The notes: a model not told the origin generated them from the sequence alone. Positions 1 through 11,486 are shown, counted from the first letter of the stretch. The stretch is 64,000 nucleotides of DNA from Neurospora intermedia (GCA_037102815.1 BTPP01000004.1:62001-126000), one strand, 5' to 3'. Numbers and translations are program-made.

Positions 1-2065
1 CATAAAGTGAACAAATGTAAACTCTTTACAGCAGTGTGCTTGTTTCATTCTCCCTGTAAGCGACCTAACCTGTTAACATGGTATCGGTGCTGTGAGTGCC
101 AACAAACGCACAAGGTCCGTCAACGTCCTACATATCAAGCCCATACTTGACGCCAGGATGTCGCGATGCCAATAGGTAATGTGACTCAACAGCCCGACGA
201 CCAAATGCTCCATCCATGTCACGATCAGCATCAGCAGTCTCTTCGCCTCCTGTGTCGGATGTCAAGCCAAGAGATGAAAAGTGTGGGGGAGTGGTTGGAG
301 TGGACGGATGTGGAACCGGGGGCCGAGGTCGAAAGTCAATGCCGCCGTAATCGGAACTCACTTGACCTGTTCTCCATGAACTGTTGGACGACGACACGCG
401 TACTTACATAGGTACACAGTACACCCACGCAGGAATTTATTCTCAGAACATTACTTGGCGAACAAGACCAGACAAGCATCCGCCATTTCATCATCAAGAC
501 CTGAGCTTTCCCCACAAACCGTAATATACCGGAACTTAAGTATTGTCGGGAGAGAGGAAGGTAGTACAATAGTTAAGAGGTACTTCCCCCTCTACTTAGC
601 ATCTGGTCTTCTGTTCGTGCGCCTGGGAGCACTGAGCACAGACTGGAGCTTCCCGATCTCGCGATTTTGGAAGCGGGAACCCCCAGTTCCGGGACCGGCG
701 GTGGCAGTGCCACTACAGTACGCACCTAGTACTTACCTGTGTATGTACCGACCTGGACACTCCAGTCGACTGTCTGCTGTTGCCAGTGTCAATGCGGGAC
801 CGGTCTCCCACGATTTCGCGGGGTTCGTTGTGGGGATAGCTCCGGGCGGAAAGAAGGATAGAGGAAGACTGATGTTATGGACGTTATAGTGAGGTCATTG
901 CCATAGTCATCGCGGAGGGGCTGGGTAGGAGCAGAGAGCAGATAGGTAACCTTAGGTGTAGTCAGCTCGAAGAGGCTCTTGCCAGTTTCCATGACAGTTG
1001 CGTTTCGGCTTCAAGTGGAACTCTTGAGAGCTTCAACGGCCTCCACCTGTGACTCCCTCTGGAGGCCATGCCAAATCCATGTAACGTGTACCGCTGCTTC
1101 CCATTATCCATTCTCCCACAATCAAGAAGAAAATTGAAAAAAGAGGAGAAATGTCTACGAACAATGAAACCAGGTAGTGAAGAATGAGCCGCTGCGATGC
1201 TATCGTCGCACGAATCCGGGGTGCATAAAGCCATCCCAAGCAAGAGTCGGGGGTCTTGCAGTGATGTTGAACGGCAACTGCCGGCCGATTGGAGGTACAA
1301 AGGATGCCTTGCCAAGAACCCAACGGCCAGGCAGCTCCAGGCCCGGCTCCAGCCGAGGCGTTTTCGTTCAACAGTGGATCAGTCTTGCCGGGTCTTGCCA
1401 GCCGGCATCCCCCAGCTCCGGTCCCGTCTCCAAGTGGGAACCTTATCGATAAGCGGCTGGCATGGCGGGAAGTTCGCCGCCGCGGTTAGGTAGTCACCGT
1501 CATCGATTGAGTGTGGGTAAGGCGACTGCTGTGTGCATCTTCCAACAACAGGGGCATTAATTGATTTCAGTTGGATGACTCTTCGACCGCTACAGTACCC
1601 TGACGCCCGCATATGCCATAAGTAGGTACCTCTACATACCTTGCTTGGCTTCCATTCGGGTTCGACTCAGACGGCGAGAAGAACATCACAGAAAATTCGC
1701 TTCTACTTCAAGGCATACAAGAAGGCACACTCTTCAGCCTTTTCTTTGCCATTACTATCGACCCATACTCCATTCGTTCTGTTCTTGCATCAATTTTAGT
1801 TTTGCATCTGACATATACTCCATCTACTTGTGTCTTTGAAGCTCTTTACATACCTACTTATCATTGTTTGACCAAAATAACGTCTCACCGTTTACTACCT
1901 CTGTCTCCCACGTCCCTACAAACTAATATCAGCTTGAATACCTACTACCTTTCATCCCAACTGTTTTTGGCCCAATGATTCTTAGGATATATTCCATAGC
2001 TTACTTGTGATTTTTTCAACACTGGGTTCCTGACCCCTCTTATCGCTCACCTCCCGACCGCAGCC
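1..2065. other. Intergenic region with no supported gene
   Basis: No reading frame here has convincing coding character. The open frames are short, overlap on both strands and lack recognisable domains, and no intron pattern joins them. The last 400 bases (about 1640-2065) are pyrimidine-rich with many TACCTAC-like motifs, as expected of a fungal promoter and 5' leader for the GTPase gene that starts at 2066. A short upstream ORF (1975-2010, 11 codons plus stop) lies in that leader. Confidence 0.6.
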
Positions 2066-4104
2066 ATGGCATCAAAACAGGCCCCGCACGAACGACGAAA
2101 AGGCGAAGCTGCCCTTAGCGACTTTGCCGAGTACGTCGAGAGACAGCAAGCATTGCGCTACCCAAACAAGGCTGCCCAGAGCCAGACTGCGACAACATCA
2201 GCAGCGACAGGCCCAAGTTCAACACTGTCATCAAAAATCGCCCCCGAAGTCGAACATCATGCTGAGCTCGACGACATCCTCGACAGCCTCAACCTCTCTG
2301 AGCCCGGTCCGCGAATAAGACTCCGCGACCTTCTGCTGTCCGCCCCTGACGATGACGCCTCCCTCCAGAAACTCGCCGACATCGTTGGTGAGCGGTTGGA
2401 CGAAGGACACGGCGAATCCGTCTTCGACATCGGGTTCGAGAACCATGGCGAGAGCTTAAAGTTGACCAAGGAGGATTGGGAGGTGGCATACAAGAGGTTA
2501 TCGCAGGCCGCAGCCCAGATTGATGCCGACTGCCAGCTGCTATTAACCAAGAACTTGGGCGGCGATCTCGACGGTACCCCGACCCGCGATGGCGACGTGA
2601 GCGGCAAGGTGATGATCCGTCGACGCCCGTCCGCAGCCGAGGAGGTTATCGAAACGCGAATAGCAGTCGTGGGCAATGTCGACGCTGGCAAATCCTCGAT
2701 GCTGGGTGTTCTGGTCAAGGGCGACTTGGACGACGGTCGCGGTCGCGCACGCGTGAATCTCTTCCGACACAAGCACGAGATTGAGACCGGTCGTACGTCT
2801 TCCGTCGGCATGGAAATCATGGGCTTCGACTCGCACGGTCAGACCATTCTTTCCGACACCCCCGGTCGCAAGCTCTCGTGGGAGGAAATAGGCAAGCGCA
2901 GTGCGAAAGTAATCACTTTTACCGATCTTGCTGGGCATGAACGGTATCTTAGGACGACCGTCTTCGGCTTGTTGTCATCGTCGCCAAATTACTGCCTGCT
3001 AATGGTAGCGGCCAACAACGGGCTAATAGGCATGTCCAAAGAGCATCTTGGTATTGCTTTGGCGCTGAACGTGCCAATAATGGTGGTCATTACCAAGATC
3101 GACATCTGCCCGCCTAACATCCTGGAACAGACCATCACCCAGATCACCCGCATCTTGAAGTCTCCTGGTGCGAAGAAGATCCCCATTTTCATCAAGAACC
3201 ATGAGGAATGCATCAACACGGCCACTCAGTTCGTCTCCCAGCGCATCTGCCCCATCTTCCAGGTCAGCAACGTAACAGGCGAGAACTTGAGCTTGGTCCG
3301 TTCGTTCCTCAACATTTTACCGCACCATGGACGGTACGACGCCGACGCGCCTTTCGAGTTCCATGTCAATGACACTTTTAGCGTCCCCCACGTCGGCACG
3401 GTCGTCTCGGGAATCGTCAAGTCAGGGGTCATCCATGCGGGTGATGAGGTTTACCTGGGGCCGGATGGCTTGGGCAAGTTCACGACCACGGCGATTAGGT
3501 CGATTGAGCGGAAGAGGATAGGCGTCCCGGCGGCGAGCGCGGGCCAGTCGGCCAGCTTCGCCTTGAAGAGGGTCAAGAGAAAGGATGTTCGTAAGGGAAT
3601 GGTGGTGCTCTCCAAGACTGAAAGTGGACCGCCGAAGGTGTATCGGGAGTTCATTGCTGAAGGTAAGTAAACACAGCGCTTCCTCTATACTTTGCTCTGC
3701 CCCTTGGTGCCATTCAAAAAATTCTGTATGTATTCTAACGTGCAATAGTCCTCATCCTCTCCCACGCAACCACCATCAAAACCAAATACCAGGCCATGCT
3801 TCATGTCGGCCCCGTCTCCCAGACATGCGCCATCATCGACGTTGATCGTCCGTTTATCAGAACCGGCGATCGGGCTACCGTCGCGTTTCGGTTTGTCCAG
3901 AGACCCGAATACCTAGTCCCGGGAGACAGACTTCTCTTCAGAGAAGGCAGAACCAAGGGGTTGGGTATCGTCAAGAGTGTAGGGTATGATCCCGAACGGC
4001 CGTTGGGCGGGGTTAATGTGGGTGAAGGGGGTGACAAGGTGGCTGCGGGCGTTGAAGATGTCAAACATGAGGGTGGCGGTAACGAGGTGAAGGTTGGTGC
4101 TTAG
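2066..4104 (+). CDS. GTPBP1/GTPBP2-type translational GTPase
   Basis: The product is a cytoplasmic EF-Tu/eEF1A-like GTP-binding protein of the GTPBP1 family, linked in animals to ribosome rescue and mRNA turnover. Two exons are seen: 2066-3662 and 3749-4104, about 650 residues. The intron 3663-3748 has donor GTAAGT, a TCTAAC branch site and acceptor ATAG. Splicing restores the family's typical C-terminal beta-barrel text (VLILSHATTIKTKYQAMLHV). The G1 P-loop GNVDAGKSS begins near residue 203; G3 DLAGHE and G4 TKID follow, and domains 2 and 3 lie after about residue 430. The first 200 residues are a family-typical, less conserved N-terminal extension. ATG 2066 follows CAGCC and is the first ATG of this frame. 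The family is secure; the exact cellular role in fungi is inferred. Confidence 0.93.
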
Positions 4105-4714
4105 TGACCTGGTGCCTGGTGCTGATTTGGCGTTGGGCAGACGATGTTGTGATGACCCAAGTTGGGGGTCGCGTTATCTTTTTTTTCTTTATACTTTCTT
4201 TGATGCATGGCCTCATCTCATTGTTTTGATGGCTCGTATACGGAGCGGCGCAGTCAGGGCACAGTACAGAAGTAGTACTAGTGACCCACTATTTGCAGAT
4301 ATTTAAGTAGTAGTAGGAGGAGTAGTAGTAGTATCATGAACGATATGGCTTTTGTGTGAGTCGGTGGAAGATGAGTGACCTACGGGTATTCTTAAATGAA
4401 CATATGAAAATTCTTGAGCAACGTACTGTATTCTTTGTACGAGCGACCCTTTTCAGCCTCCTCGAGAGGAAGGAGATTGCCTGGCTATCAAGGCTCCATG
4501 GCCGGGAATAACAATGGTATATCTGTGCCGTGATCTATCTTTCGGCTCCAATGACAAACGATGAACATGATGTGATGACGGTGATAGTCACATCTCAAGC
4601 CAACTTCTCTCCTCGTATCTCTCTCCTATCCTCTTCCCGAAGCTTGGTTACCGGTTTCCTTTGTAAGCGCCGCCCCTCTCGACCTTGAGGTAGCCACCAC
4701 CTAGGTAGGTAGGC
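4105..4714. other. 3' intergenic region between convergent genes
   Basis: This stretch separates the GTPase stop from the LSM3-downstream reading frame. It holds a TAGTAGTAG/AGG microsatellite (about 4308-4333) and a CCTAGGTAGGTAGG motif near 4700. No coding frame or structured RNA is evident. It probably holds the 3' UTRs of both flanking transcripts. Confidence 0.55.
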
Positions 4715-4996
4715 TTAGCGACGACCCATGTCCAACTCCCACTGAGACAAGCCTTCGGCTGCTGACTGTCCAGAACCCTCCGCCGTTGCCGTTCCCTTTC
4801 CCATCCCTTCCGAATGCTCCTCCTCTTCCCTATCTACCCCCTCCCAAAACTGCGCCTCATCCGCCACGTGCGATAAGTTCCACCTGCCGATGGGCAACCG
4901 GTCCTGGCCGAGCGGGCCACCGGAGAAGGGTTTGATGCCGTAGCGGTAGCGGAAATCGTGCTCGTCGACTGGTCGCTCCACATACACGGCCTCTTC
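4715..4996 (-). other. Coding-like open frame directly beyond the LSM3 stop codon
   Basis: The reading frame of the last LSM3 exon stays open for about 93 more codons after its TGA (4999-4997) and ends with TAA at 4717-4715. Its codons mostly end in C or G, and the predicted peptide is rich in defined residues (for example YRYGIKPFSGGPLGQDRLP), so it does not look like ordinary 3' UTR. It has no in-frame ATG near its beginning, so it cannot stand alone as a normal gene. It could be translated by stop-codon read-through, joined by alternative splicing, or be a decayed neighbouring exon. I do not recognise the peptide. Confidence 0.4.
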
Positions 4997-5568
4997 TCAA
5001 GAACGGGTAAAGGGCGAGATAAGCACGACGGAGTCGCCGCGAACGAAGAGCATTTCGGACTTGCGGGAGATGGTCTGTATTTGGTTAGCATATGAGAGTA
5101 ACGGGAAGATAAGAGCATAAAAAGAACAAGGTGGCATAAGAAGGAAAGGGAAAGGAGGGTGAATATAACGGGGAAGGGTAAAATGGGAGATGGGTTGGCG
5201 AGAGAGTGGCGGTGGGGTGAGTGATGAGATGGCATACCTTCAGGTCATCCTCCTCGGTATCTTCATCATCCACGACGTAAATGGTCTCTTCGACTTCCCC
5301 GAGGACGAGGTTGCAATGGGAGTCGTAGGCCTACGTCACAGTATCCGAGTTAGCGATGAGTTCGGGTGGTGGTGAGTGAGGGAGGGGTCACGGGAACGAG
5401 GTGACGACTGAAAAGGGGACATGTAAACATAAAGAGTGGACTTACGTGCAGACGGCCCTTGAGCTCCCTATCACCTCTCAGCTTGACGCAGACAACCTCA
5501 TCAAGCAAAAGGCGGACGAGGTCCATGGGCTCGGAAACGGAGCCGGCATCTTCTACTACGTCGGCCAT
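4997..5568 (-). CDS. LSM3: U6 snRNA-associated Sm-like protein LSm3
   Basis: LSm3 is a subunit of the LSm1-7 (mRNA decapping) and LSm2-8 (U6 snRNA) rings. Three exons on the minus strand are seen: 5568-5446, 5330-5238 and 5074-4997, giving 97 residues, a normal length for LSm3. Junctions are all phase 0, with donors GTAAGT and GTATGC and acceptors GTAG and ACAG. Residues 14-41 ([12 protein letters not shown] to GRLH) and the second exon ([16 protein letters not shown]) form the Sm1 motif. The third exon supplies the Sm2 motif ([13 protein letters not shown]). The gene shares a 590-bp divergent promoter with the gene at 6159. The stop is TGA followed by GAA, and the frame remains open beyond it. 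Confidence 0.93.
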
Positions 5569-6158
5569 TTTGTGTGATGTGTGATATCAGAAGAGCCAAA
5601 AATGAATAACGAGTGAAGAGAAAGAAAAAAAAAATATGAAGTTGTCGTTGTGTTCCTGTTGTTGATGGCGGGGACCTCAGCTGCAGCGCCCTAGAACGAT
5701 GATGAGTCCAGTGCCAGTGACGGACGGCGGGGGGGGGGGTTTCCATGCCTGCCCGATTGGACGCGCTCGCTTCCCTTGCGAATTTGAGGTCAGTGCCAGC
5801 TGGTCGCATGCCAAGAGCAACTGAGGCAACCCGACGCACTGACCGCTTCCGAAGTGGAAGCTTGATCGGTTCTTAAACGCTTATGCCAGAGCTTCGGCTG
5901 GGCAAGGTCTTGGCAGGAACAGGCGCCCAAAGCGACAACAGGCCTTCCCCGGATTTGCAAAGGCGGGCATCGCAAGATCCATCGCACTTCTCCTCTTTGA
6001 GTTAGCGGGGTTGACTTACACCTCGACTTCAGTTCCATACCTAGGCACGCCCACCAGGGCACTCAGCTCCCCTTCAACACCACGGCCGAGCTTCAATTGC
6101 GGACGAAAGTCGCCAATGGGGGTGGTGTACAACGCCGTCGACCCTAATCCGCAAACCA
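5569..6158. promoter_or_regulatory. Divergent promoter region between LSM3 and the mitochondrial gene
   Basis: The two flanking genes are transcribed away from each other, so this 590-bp gap must hold both promoters. It contains an 11-base G run at 5729-5739 and an A-rich tract near 5625. I see no clear TATA box, and the small open frames in it have no coding character. Confidence 0.45.
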
Positions 6159-8459
6159 ATGGCTGCCCTTCTCTCCTGTCGTGGGGTTCGAGTTCCTTCT
6201 CCGGAATCTCGACGACTAGCCTCCGCCGTCAACAAGCTCCAGAAGCTCCCCCATTCTACGACCCAAACAGCAAAATCCATCTCAGCAATTTCCTACCCAG
6301 GTAACTTTGCCCACCATGGATTCGGTCACCAACTTGACGGACCTCGACAGCCCCTCGAGCAAGACGAGCTCCTCCTCCTCCGAACCCTTCTCGCAAGACC
6401 TGTCGTCGCAAAGAAACCACCTCCGACAAAACGGTCGCCTTGGATAGACGGCTTCACCGGGGCCTTCAGACAACCCCACAAAATGCTCTCTTATTCCAAG
6501 GAGAACAAACTCGAAATCCTTCAACTTCCCCCAACAGCATTCAGCGAACTTCTCCGCTCCGTCGACCCCGTCAAAGCAATTCGCAAAAACCAAGATCCAC
6601 TGGGAGACATATGGGTCGACCCAGCCATGGCCGATTGGTCCCCTTTGGGGGCTCTGGTCAATAATTACGGCGTCAGAAAGAGAAACACCGACCTTTACCC
6701 CCTAGTTCACGAAGCTGCCTTTCGTCGATTCCGCTCGGGTTCTCCCCTTCTCTTGTCCGACTACAAAGTCCTGCTGCGATGCGCCGGATCGATTTCGGAC
6801 CCCCTCTTGGCTCGCAAGATCTGGTTCCACATGAACGTCTCTGAAAAGATGTGGGAGCGCCAGACGGACCTGTATACCGAATTTCTCAAGGCCCGGTTCT
6901 TGACGGAACCGTTGTACACCCAACACAATCGGCATGACTTCCGCGTCAAGCCTGTAAACCTGTTTCCCGAGAAGCGGTTTCTGCCGTACTTCACGCCTGA
7001 TAACTTGTCTCAGCTGCGACAGATGAATTTTGACGAGACCAACAAGCGGCTGGACAGGTTTGGGCAGAATCCTGGCGCAGAGCACAAGGTGGATTATCTG
7101 ATGAGGATGTTACGGCGGACTTCACCCGTCGATCTCGTCTTTGGCACCGCGCGAAACCGGTGTCATTTACTGTCAGAAGAGTTCGTCTGCGCTGCTCTCA
7201 TCGCCTACGCCAGGACAGGGGTAATGGAAGACGTACAGTCCGTTCTATACTTTAACTACAAGATTGATGTCTCTGGCTCCATCGAAACCGGCGACTTGAA
7301 GATCACCGGCGGGCGGCGAGACTTTCTGCCTGGCTCACCCATGGCTCCTACCACCCGTCTTTTACAGACAATCGCCACCTGTTATGGGTCGAACGGCATG
7401 ATAGCCATGGCGTGCAAGATGCTCGACCACGTTTCTGCCGTGTACCGCCTTCCGATTCCCCCATCAGTCTGGTTCGAACTGTTAGAATGGGCCTACATTC
7501 ACACCTCTCCCCGGGCAGCAAAAGAGTGGAAGATCGTTTCGATCCCCGGCCGCCGACTACACCGCAACGCAGTTCAACTAATCTGGGACACTATGACCTC
7601 CCCTCCTTACAACGCCACACCCGGCTTCCCGCAATACAAAATCTACGTCGAATGGCTGATCAAAAACAACAAGATCGAGCGCGCCATACAAATCATGCTC
7701 GACCTCGAACCTCTCTACCGCAAGCAAGTGGAAGAGCTACAATCCCTCTACCCCTTACACGCTCTCGACCAAGCGGCCTTCAGCCACTCCCCAGCGCACG
7801 CCACCCTCCTCTGGGAGAAAACCCTGCTCCGGAAGGATTACATCGTCCACACCTTTGCCAAGTGGTTCTCCCTCCTCTTCAAGCGCATTAAATCCCCCGT
7901 CCACCTCCCCGGTCCCAACAAACCCACGGCCAAGGTCAAGATCTTCCCCTCCCACGACATCTCCACCCGTCTGATCCCGCAACTCATCCACGCCTTTCCA
8001 GGCCTCTTGCCCGATACGATCCACTACGAGATTCCCACGGGCGTCGTGCGTTTTAAGCGCGGGGTGGGAGCGCCGCAAGGGTTCAGGGCGGAAAAGAGGT
8101 GGACTGAAGTCCGCAAGGCGGCGGTGGTGAGTATGGATTTGAGGCCGGAGACTGCGAGGGGGTTCAATAGACTGCGAGAACAGAGTTTGGACCTTCTCAC
8201 GGCGGAGGAGTTGCAGAGGGCGGCGGGCGAGACGGTAGAGACGTTGAGGCCGAGGGCGGTGAAGAGGGAGGGTTTGGAGCAGATGGTGGAGGAGATACTA
8301 GGGATGGATGAGATGGCACGGAGGGAGAGGGAAGAGGAACAAAGGCAGATGGAGCAAGGTGTGATGGGCGAGGTAAGACGGAGGGGAAAGAGTATCGACG
8401 AAGAGGGGAAGAGGATGGAGAGAAAGAGGGCAGAGATGGTGTTGAGGTTGTTGACGTAG
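6159..8459 (+). CDS. Mitochondrial ATPase-expression-type (AEP/ATP13-like) protein
   Basis: This is a single exon of 766 residues starting at an ATG with good context (CCAATGG). The N-terminus (MAALLSCRGVRVPSPESRRLASAVNKL) is basic, hydroxylated and poor in acidic residues, as in a mitochondrial targeting sequence. The region of about residues 170-270 (VHEAAFRRFRSGSPLLLSDYKVL, LLARKIWFHMN) resembles the fungal mitochondrial ATPase-expression domain found in Aep2/Atp13-type factors. These are helical-repeat RNA-binding proteins that promote translation of mitochondrial ATP synthase mRNAs. The C-terminal 90 residues are highly charged and probably coiled coil. The family call comes from memory of the pattern and is less certain than the reading frame itself. 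A pentatricopeptide-like role in mitochondrial RNA metabolism is the broader alternative. Confidence 0.72.
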   Translation: MAALLSCRGVRVPSPESRRLASAVNKLQKLPHSTTQTAKSISAISYPGNFAHHGFGHQLDGPRQPLEQDELLLLRTLLARPVVAKKPPPTKRSPWIDGFTGAFRQPHKMLSYSKENKLEILQLPPTAFSELLRSVDPVKAIRKNQDPLGDIWVDPAMADWSPLGALVNNYGVRKRNTDLYPLVHEAAFRRFRSGSPLLLSDYKVLLRCAGSISDPLLARKIWFHMNVSEKMWERQTDLYTEFLKARFLTEPLYTQHNRHDFRVKPVNLFPEKRFLPYFTPDNLSQLRQMNFDETNKRLDRFGQNPGAEHKVDYLMRMLRRTSPVDLVFGTARNRCHLLSEEFVCAALIAYARTGVMEDVQSVLYFNYKIDVSGSIETGDLKITGGRRDFLPGSPMAPTTRLLQTIATCYGSNGMIAMACKMLDHVSAVYRLPIPPSVWFELLEWAYIHTSPRAAKEWKIVSIPGRRLHRNAVQLIWDTMTSPPYNATPGFPQYKIYVEWLIKNNKIERAIQIMLDLEPLYRKQVEELQSLYPLHALDQAAFSHSPAHATLLWEKTLLRKDYIVHTFAKWFSLLFKRIKSPVHLPGPNKPTAKVKIFPSHDISTRLIPQLIHAFPGLLPDTIHYEIPTGVVRFKRGVGAPQGFRAEKRWTEVRKAAVVSMDLRPETARGFNRLREQSLDLLTAEELQRAAGETVETLRPRAVKREGLEQMVEEILGMDEMARREREEEQRQMEQGVMGEVRRRGKSIDEEGKRMERKRAEMVLRLLT

Positions 8460-8784
8460 GTGGGTTTGAGGTGGGACCGGTTGTGTCCGAGGCTGAAAAG
8501 CAAGGGCGCGTGGACTGGTTGCAGTATTGATATTTTCTCTTGGCTGTGGTGGATTTGGAGGGGGATTACGACTTGATGAGGAAAAGCGTTTTGACAATAT
8601 AGATACCCGAAGAGCGCATGGTTTTCCAAACTGCCGACGCCATGATGTTTTCTTTCCATAGGAGCTCCCTCCCCCGTTAACTATACTCATCTCTTCGGCT
8701 ATAGCCGCCGTCTCCGATCTTTCCGTCCTAACCGAAACAAAAAAAAAGCATTCCTCATTTATCCCCATCACTCATTGAGGAAGC
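8460..8784. other. Convergent 3' region
   Basis: The flanking genes point toward each other, so this 325-bp gap holds both 3' UTRs and terminators. An A-rich run (AAAAAAAAAGC) near 8740 is the only obvious feature. No gene is seen. Confidence 0.5.
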
Positions 8785-9833
8785 TTAGTTGTCGGTCGTA
8801 GCTGGCTGGACAACCTCCCTGAACAAACTATTCACATACATATACCTACTCAGGCCAATCCACCCATACCTGAACCACCTCATCTGGCTCACATGTGCCT
8901 TGGTCATGGCCGCCCACGCCTTGTCCACACTCGCCCACCCCTCGCCAGGAATAAGGTTGTTCATAAACACCAAGCCGCCCGGCCTTTCATGTTTATCCTT
9001 TTTCGTGATGCCCGCTGACCATGCCCATTCCAACAGTGTAGGAAGGGCGTCCAGGATCCCGCTGTATTTGCGCGGCAGAGAGAGCGTGGGAAGTGTGTAG
9101 AGATCCACCTGCCCCTGCCCCTTTTCCTTGTTCTTCCCGGCCGTAGCAGCCAACAACTGACTCACAAACAACCTAGCGCCGTGGTAGAGGGAAATGTGAT
9201 TCGGATGTCCCGAGATTCCGTGCTTGTCGAAAGTGATGATGGTGTCGATTGTGGGCTTCACTTCCGCCTTTCCAGCACCTCTCTTGTTCTTGGACGATCG
9301 CGAGGCGCTGGCGGAAGCGATGTTCGTGGTCTCTTTGAGTTCGGGAGCGTAAAAAGAGGCTAGCAAGTGGGAAATGAGCTCGGGGTCCCAGGATGTAGTC
9401 ATGCTATCGGGGAAGAGACGCAAGTCGTCGATCACAACGACGTCGGAAGGGGAGCGGAGGCCGAGGTAAGTGCCGGATTTGGCAAGTTCGCGCTTGCGCG
9501 TGGGACCGAGGCCTTCGGCATCGCCTATTGTTCGGGGCTAGTTAGCAATTGTTGGTGGGAAGGCAGAGAAAGATGGGCACAGGTCGGATGGACGGAATAG
9601 GAGCACTGACCGCTACTCAAACACAGAATCTGGACATGGTTGCCTGTCTCGGGCCTCGTGAGCGCCAGCACGGTCGGCGCAAAGAACATGGCCTCATCGT
9701 CCGGGTGGGCAATCAGCAGGCATATGCGCTTGTTGCGCAGGACGGGGAAACGTGTGGCGACGATAGAGACGGTGTAGATGTAGAGCGAGGGGATCACCAC
9801 GGCGGCCAGGCTGAGGACTGTTAGCCAGTTCAT
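8785..9833 (-). CDS. GPI12: N-acetylglucosaminyl-phosphatidylinositol de-N-acetylase (PIG-L/Gpi12)
   Basis: The enzyme removes acetate from GlcNAc-PI, the second step of GPI-anchor synthesis, on the cytosolic face of the ER. Two exons are seen: 9833-9611 and 9524-8785, with an 86-nt intron (acceptor AATAG), giving 320 residues. Residues 1-25 form a single N-terminal membrane anchor. The metal-binding motif HPDDE is at residues 43-47 ([12 protein letters not shown]). The joined exons recreate the family signature GDAEGLG..RKREL, and the second zinc-ligand region appears as GISGHPNH. A basic, Ser/Ala-rich insertion ([16 protein letters not shown]) precedes that motif. Start ATG 9833 gives the expected anchor. 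The gene is divergent from the membrane-protein gene at 10726. Confidence 0.93.
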
Positions 9834-10725
9834 GGCGGCGCGGGCTGTTGTTGGCGACCGGGACTTGGTTGTGGACTCGGATGATGGCCGGAAGAAGTTG
9901 GGGTCGTAGCGTCATGACGCGGTGGTGAGTGGTGACAGCGGGTGATCCCCTGAAGCTTGGGCGCTATCGTGGTGTGGATGTGAGGCAAGCAGGGATATGT
10001 TTCCATATTTTATCGAGGTCGGGCCCGCTTCCACTTGGGAGATGGCGGGCCCGGGCCCGGCGGATTGTGGGGGAGCGGAGGCCTAGAATAGCGTCAGTTA
10101 TGTACAATGGATACTATCAGGTGCCTGTACTGTTCTCCAGCGCAACGTTAACGGACTTCGTTGAAAAGGACAAGAACTGAAGGCAGGAAACAAACATGGC
10201 GGGAGGTTAAGATTGGATTTCCCCGCCATCTGAGGTCGGATGGAAACATGCGGGAGCTCGATACCCATCGTACGGAACGCCAAGGGCCGACGGGAGGTGG
10301 GACGAAGACGACGGACTAAGGAGGGATGGAATCATGTCTCACACGAGGCCGGTTGGCTGGAGTCACGACTACCTATACTAGAAGTTGACAATCTTAAACT
10401 GGAGTCACTACAGTAGAGGTAGGTAGAGGTACACCAAGATGATTGTTCAGTTCCTGTTCGTTGTAGTTGAAACCTACCTACCTTGGCCTTATCGAGGCTT
10501 CGTTCTTATCGTACAAGTGGGACAATTGCGGGAGCTATTCGACTAGGTAGAGGTAGGTAGGTAGCTACGTAGCGGCCGACCCACTGGAGCTCCAGGGGCA
10601 TCATTACCTAACCGTCATCCTCGCGTCTTCCGTCATCAACTATCTCACTTCCATTGCTTTCCCTCCGTGTCGTCGCACAACAAAACATTCTCAAGTTCAT
10701 CATATTGCCAGTCCCAAACACCACA
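9834..10725. promoter_or_regulatory. Divergent promoter region between GPI12 and the 10726 gene
   Basis: This 892-bp gap holds the promoters of two divergently transcribed genes. It contains GAGGTAGGTAG-type repeats (about 10415-10432 and 10544-10570) and a GC-rich block with GGGCCCGGGCCC-like composition near 10045. No coding frame with support was found. Confidence 0.45.
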
Positions 10726-11486
10726 ATGGGCAGAAAACGCGCCGAGTCTCCGTCCAATCTCAAATTCCAGCAACCCGACCGCAGTGGACTCAAGGAAAAG
10801 ACCCTGTTGGAGCTGGCCGAGGAAAGGGGGCTCTTTGAGCAGGCGCGCAAGAAGCAGGAGGAAAACGACAAGGCAAAGAATCCCCCCAAGATCAAAAAGA
10901 TCCCCATAAAGAAGCCGGAAAAGACGAAAAGCAAGAAAGACGAGGACGACGATGACGACGACGAACCACTGTCTCCCGGAGCCGAGCGCTTCCTCGACAC
11001 CACCCTCTACACCGTGAGCTTGGCCATGCTGCATTTCACCTTGGACGTCTTTGTCCAGAACCAATATTCCGCCGATCGCATCGTCTGGCCCAAGGTCTGG
11101 ACGAGGGCAATCCAAGCCTTGTTGGGTATGTCAATACGAGCCCACCCAACCCACGATATCACCTACTGACGTCTTCCTGCCCAGTCTTCGGCTTCCTCGT
11201 CTACACTCTCCACGCCCACTCCTCGAACCCGACCATCCTTCCTGGCCTACCTGCCCGCTACCAAAACCACCTCCGACAGGTCATCTTCTTTGTCACGGGC
11301 GTGTGCTCGGGATGCTACCTGATCCACATCACAAACACGTACGGATACCTGGCCGTCATGAAGCAAGCGCCACCCGTGGGTTGCTTGTGGGTGTGGTCCG
11401 TCATTGAACTCCAGCTTCCTTGGGCTGTCCTCAGCCTGGCGGTTGCAGGCACATACCTCAAAGTCAAAGGTTATGACATCAAGTGA
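10726..11486 (+). CDS. Conserved fungal membrane protein (DUF7719-like)
   Basis: Two exons are seen: 10726-11125 and 11185-11486. The 59-nt intron has donor GTATGT, a CTGAC branch site and acceptor CCCAG. The product is 233 residues. The first 85 residues are soluble and strongly charged, with a Lys-rich segment (about residues 45-70) and an Asp run (about residues 70-80). After that come about four hydrophobic segments: FLDTTLYTVSLAMLHFTLDV, VFGFLVYTL, VIFFVTGVCSGCYLI and LPWAVLSLAVAG. The arrangement recalls a family of uncharacterised ascomycete membrane proteins that I associate with DUF7719, though this is from memory. No enzymatic motif is visible. ATG 10726 sits in the strong context CCACAATGG. 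Confidence 0.8.

Noticed and set aside
455-889. A 144-codon plus-strand frame near the window start
   Set aside because: Opens without a good ATG, no domain, and competing antisense frames; insufficient to call a gene.
1650-1680. GGGTTCGACTC as a tRNA T-loop
   Set aside because: No matching acceptor, D-arm or anticodon arm upstream.
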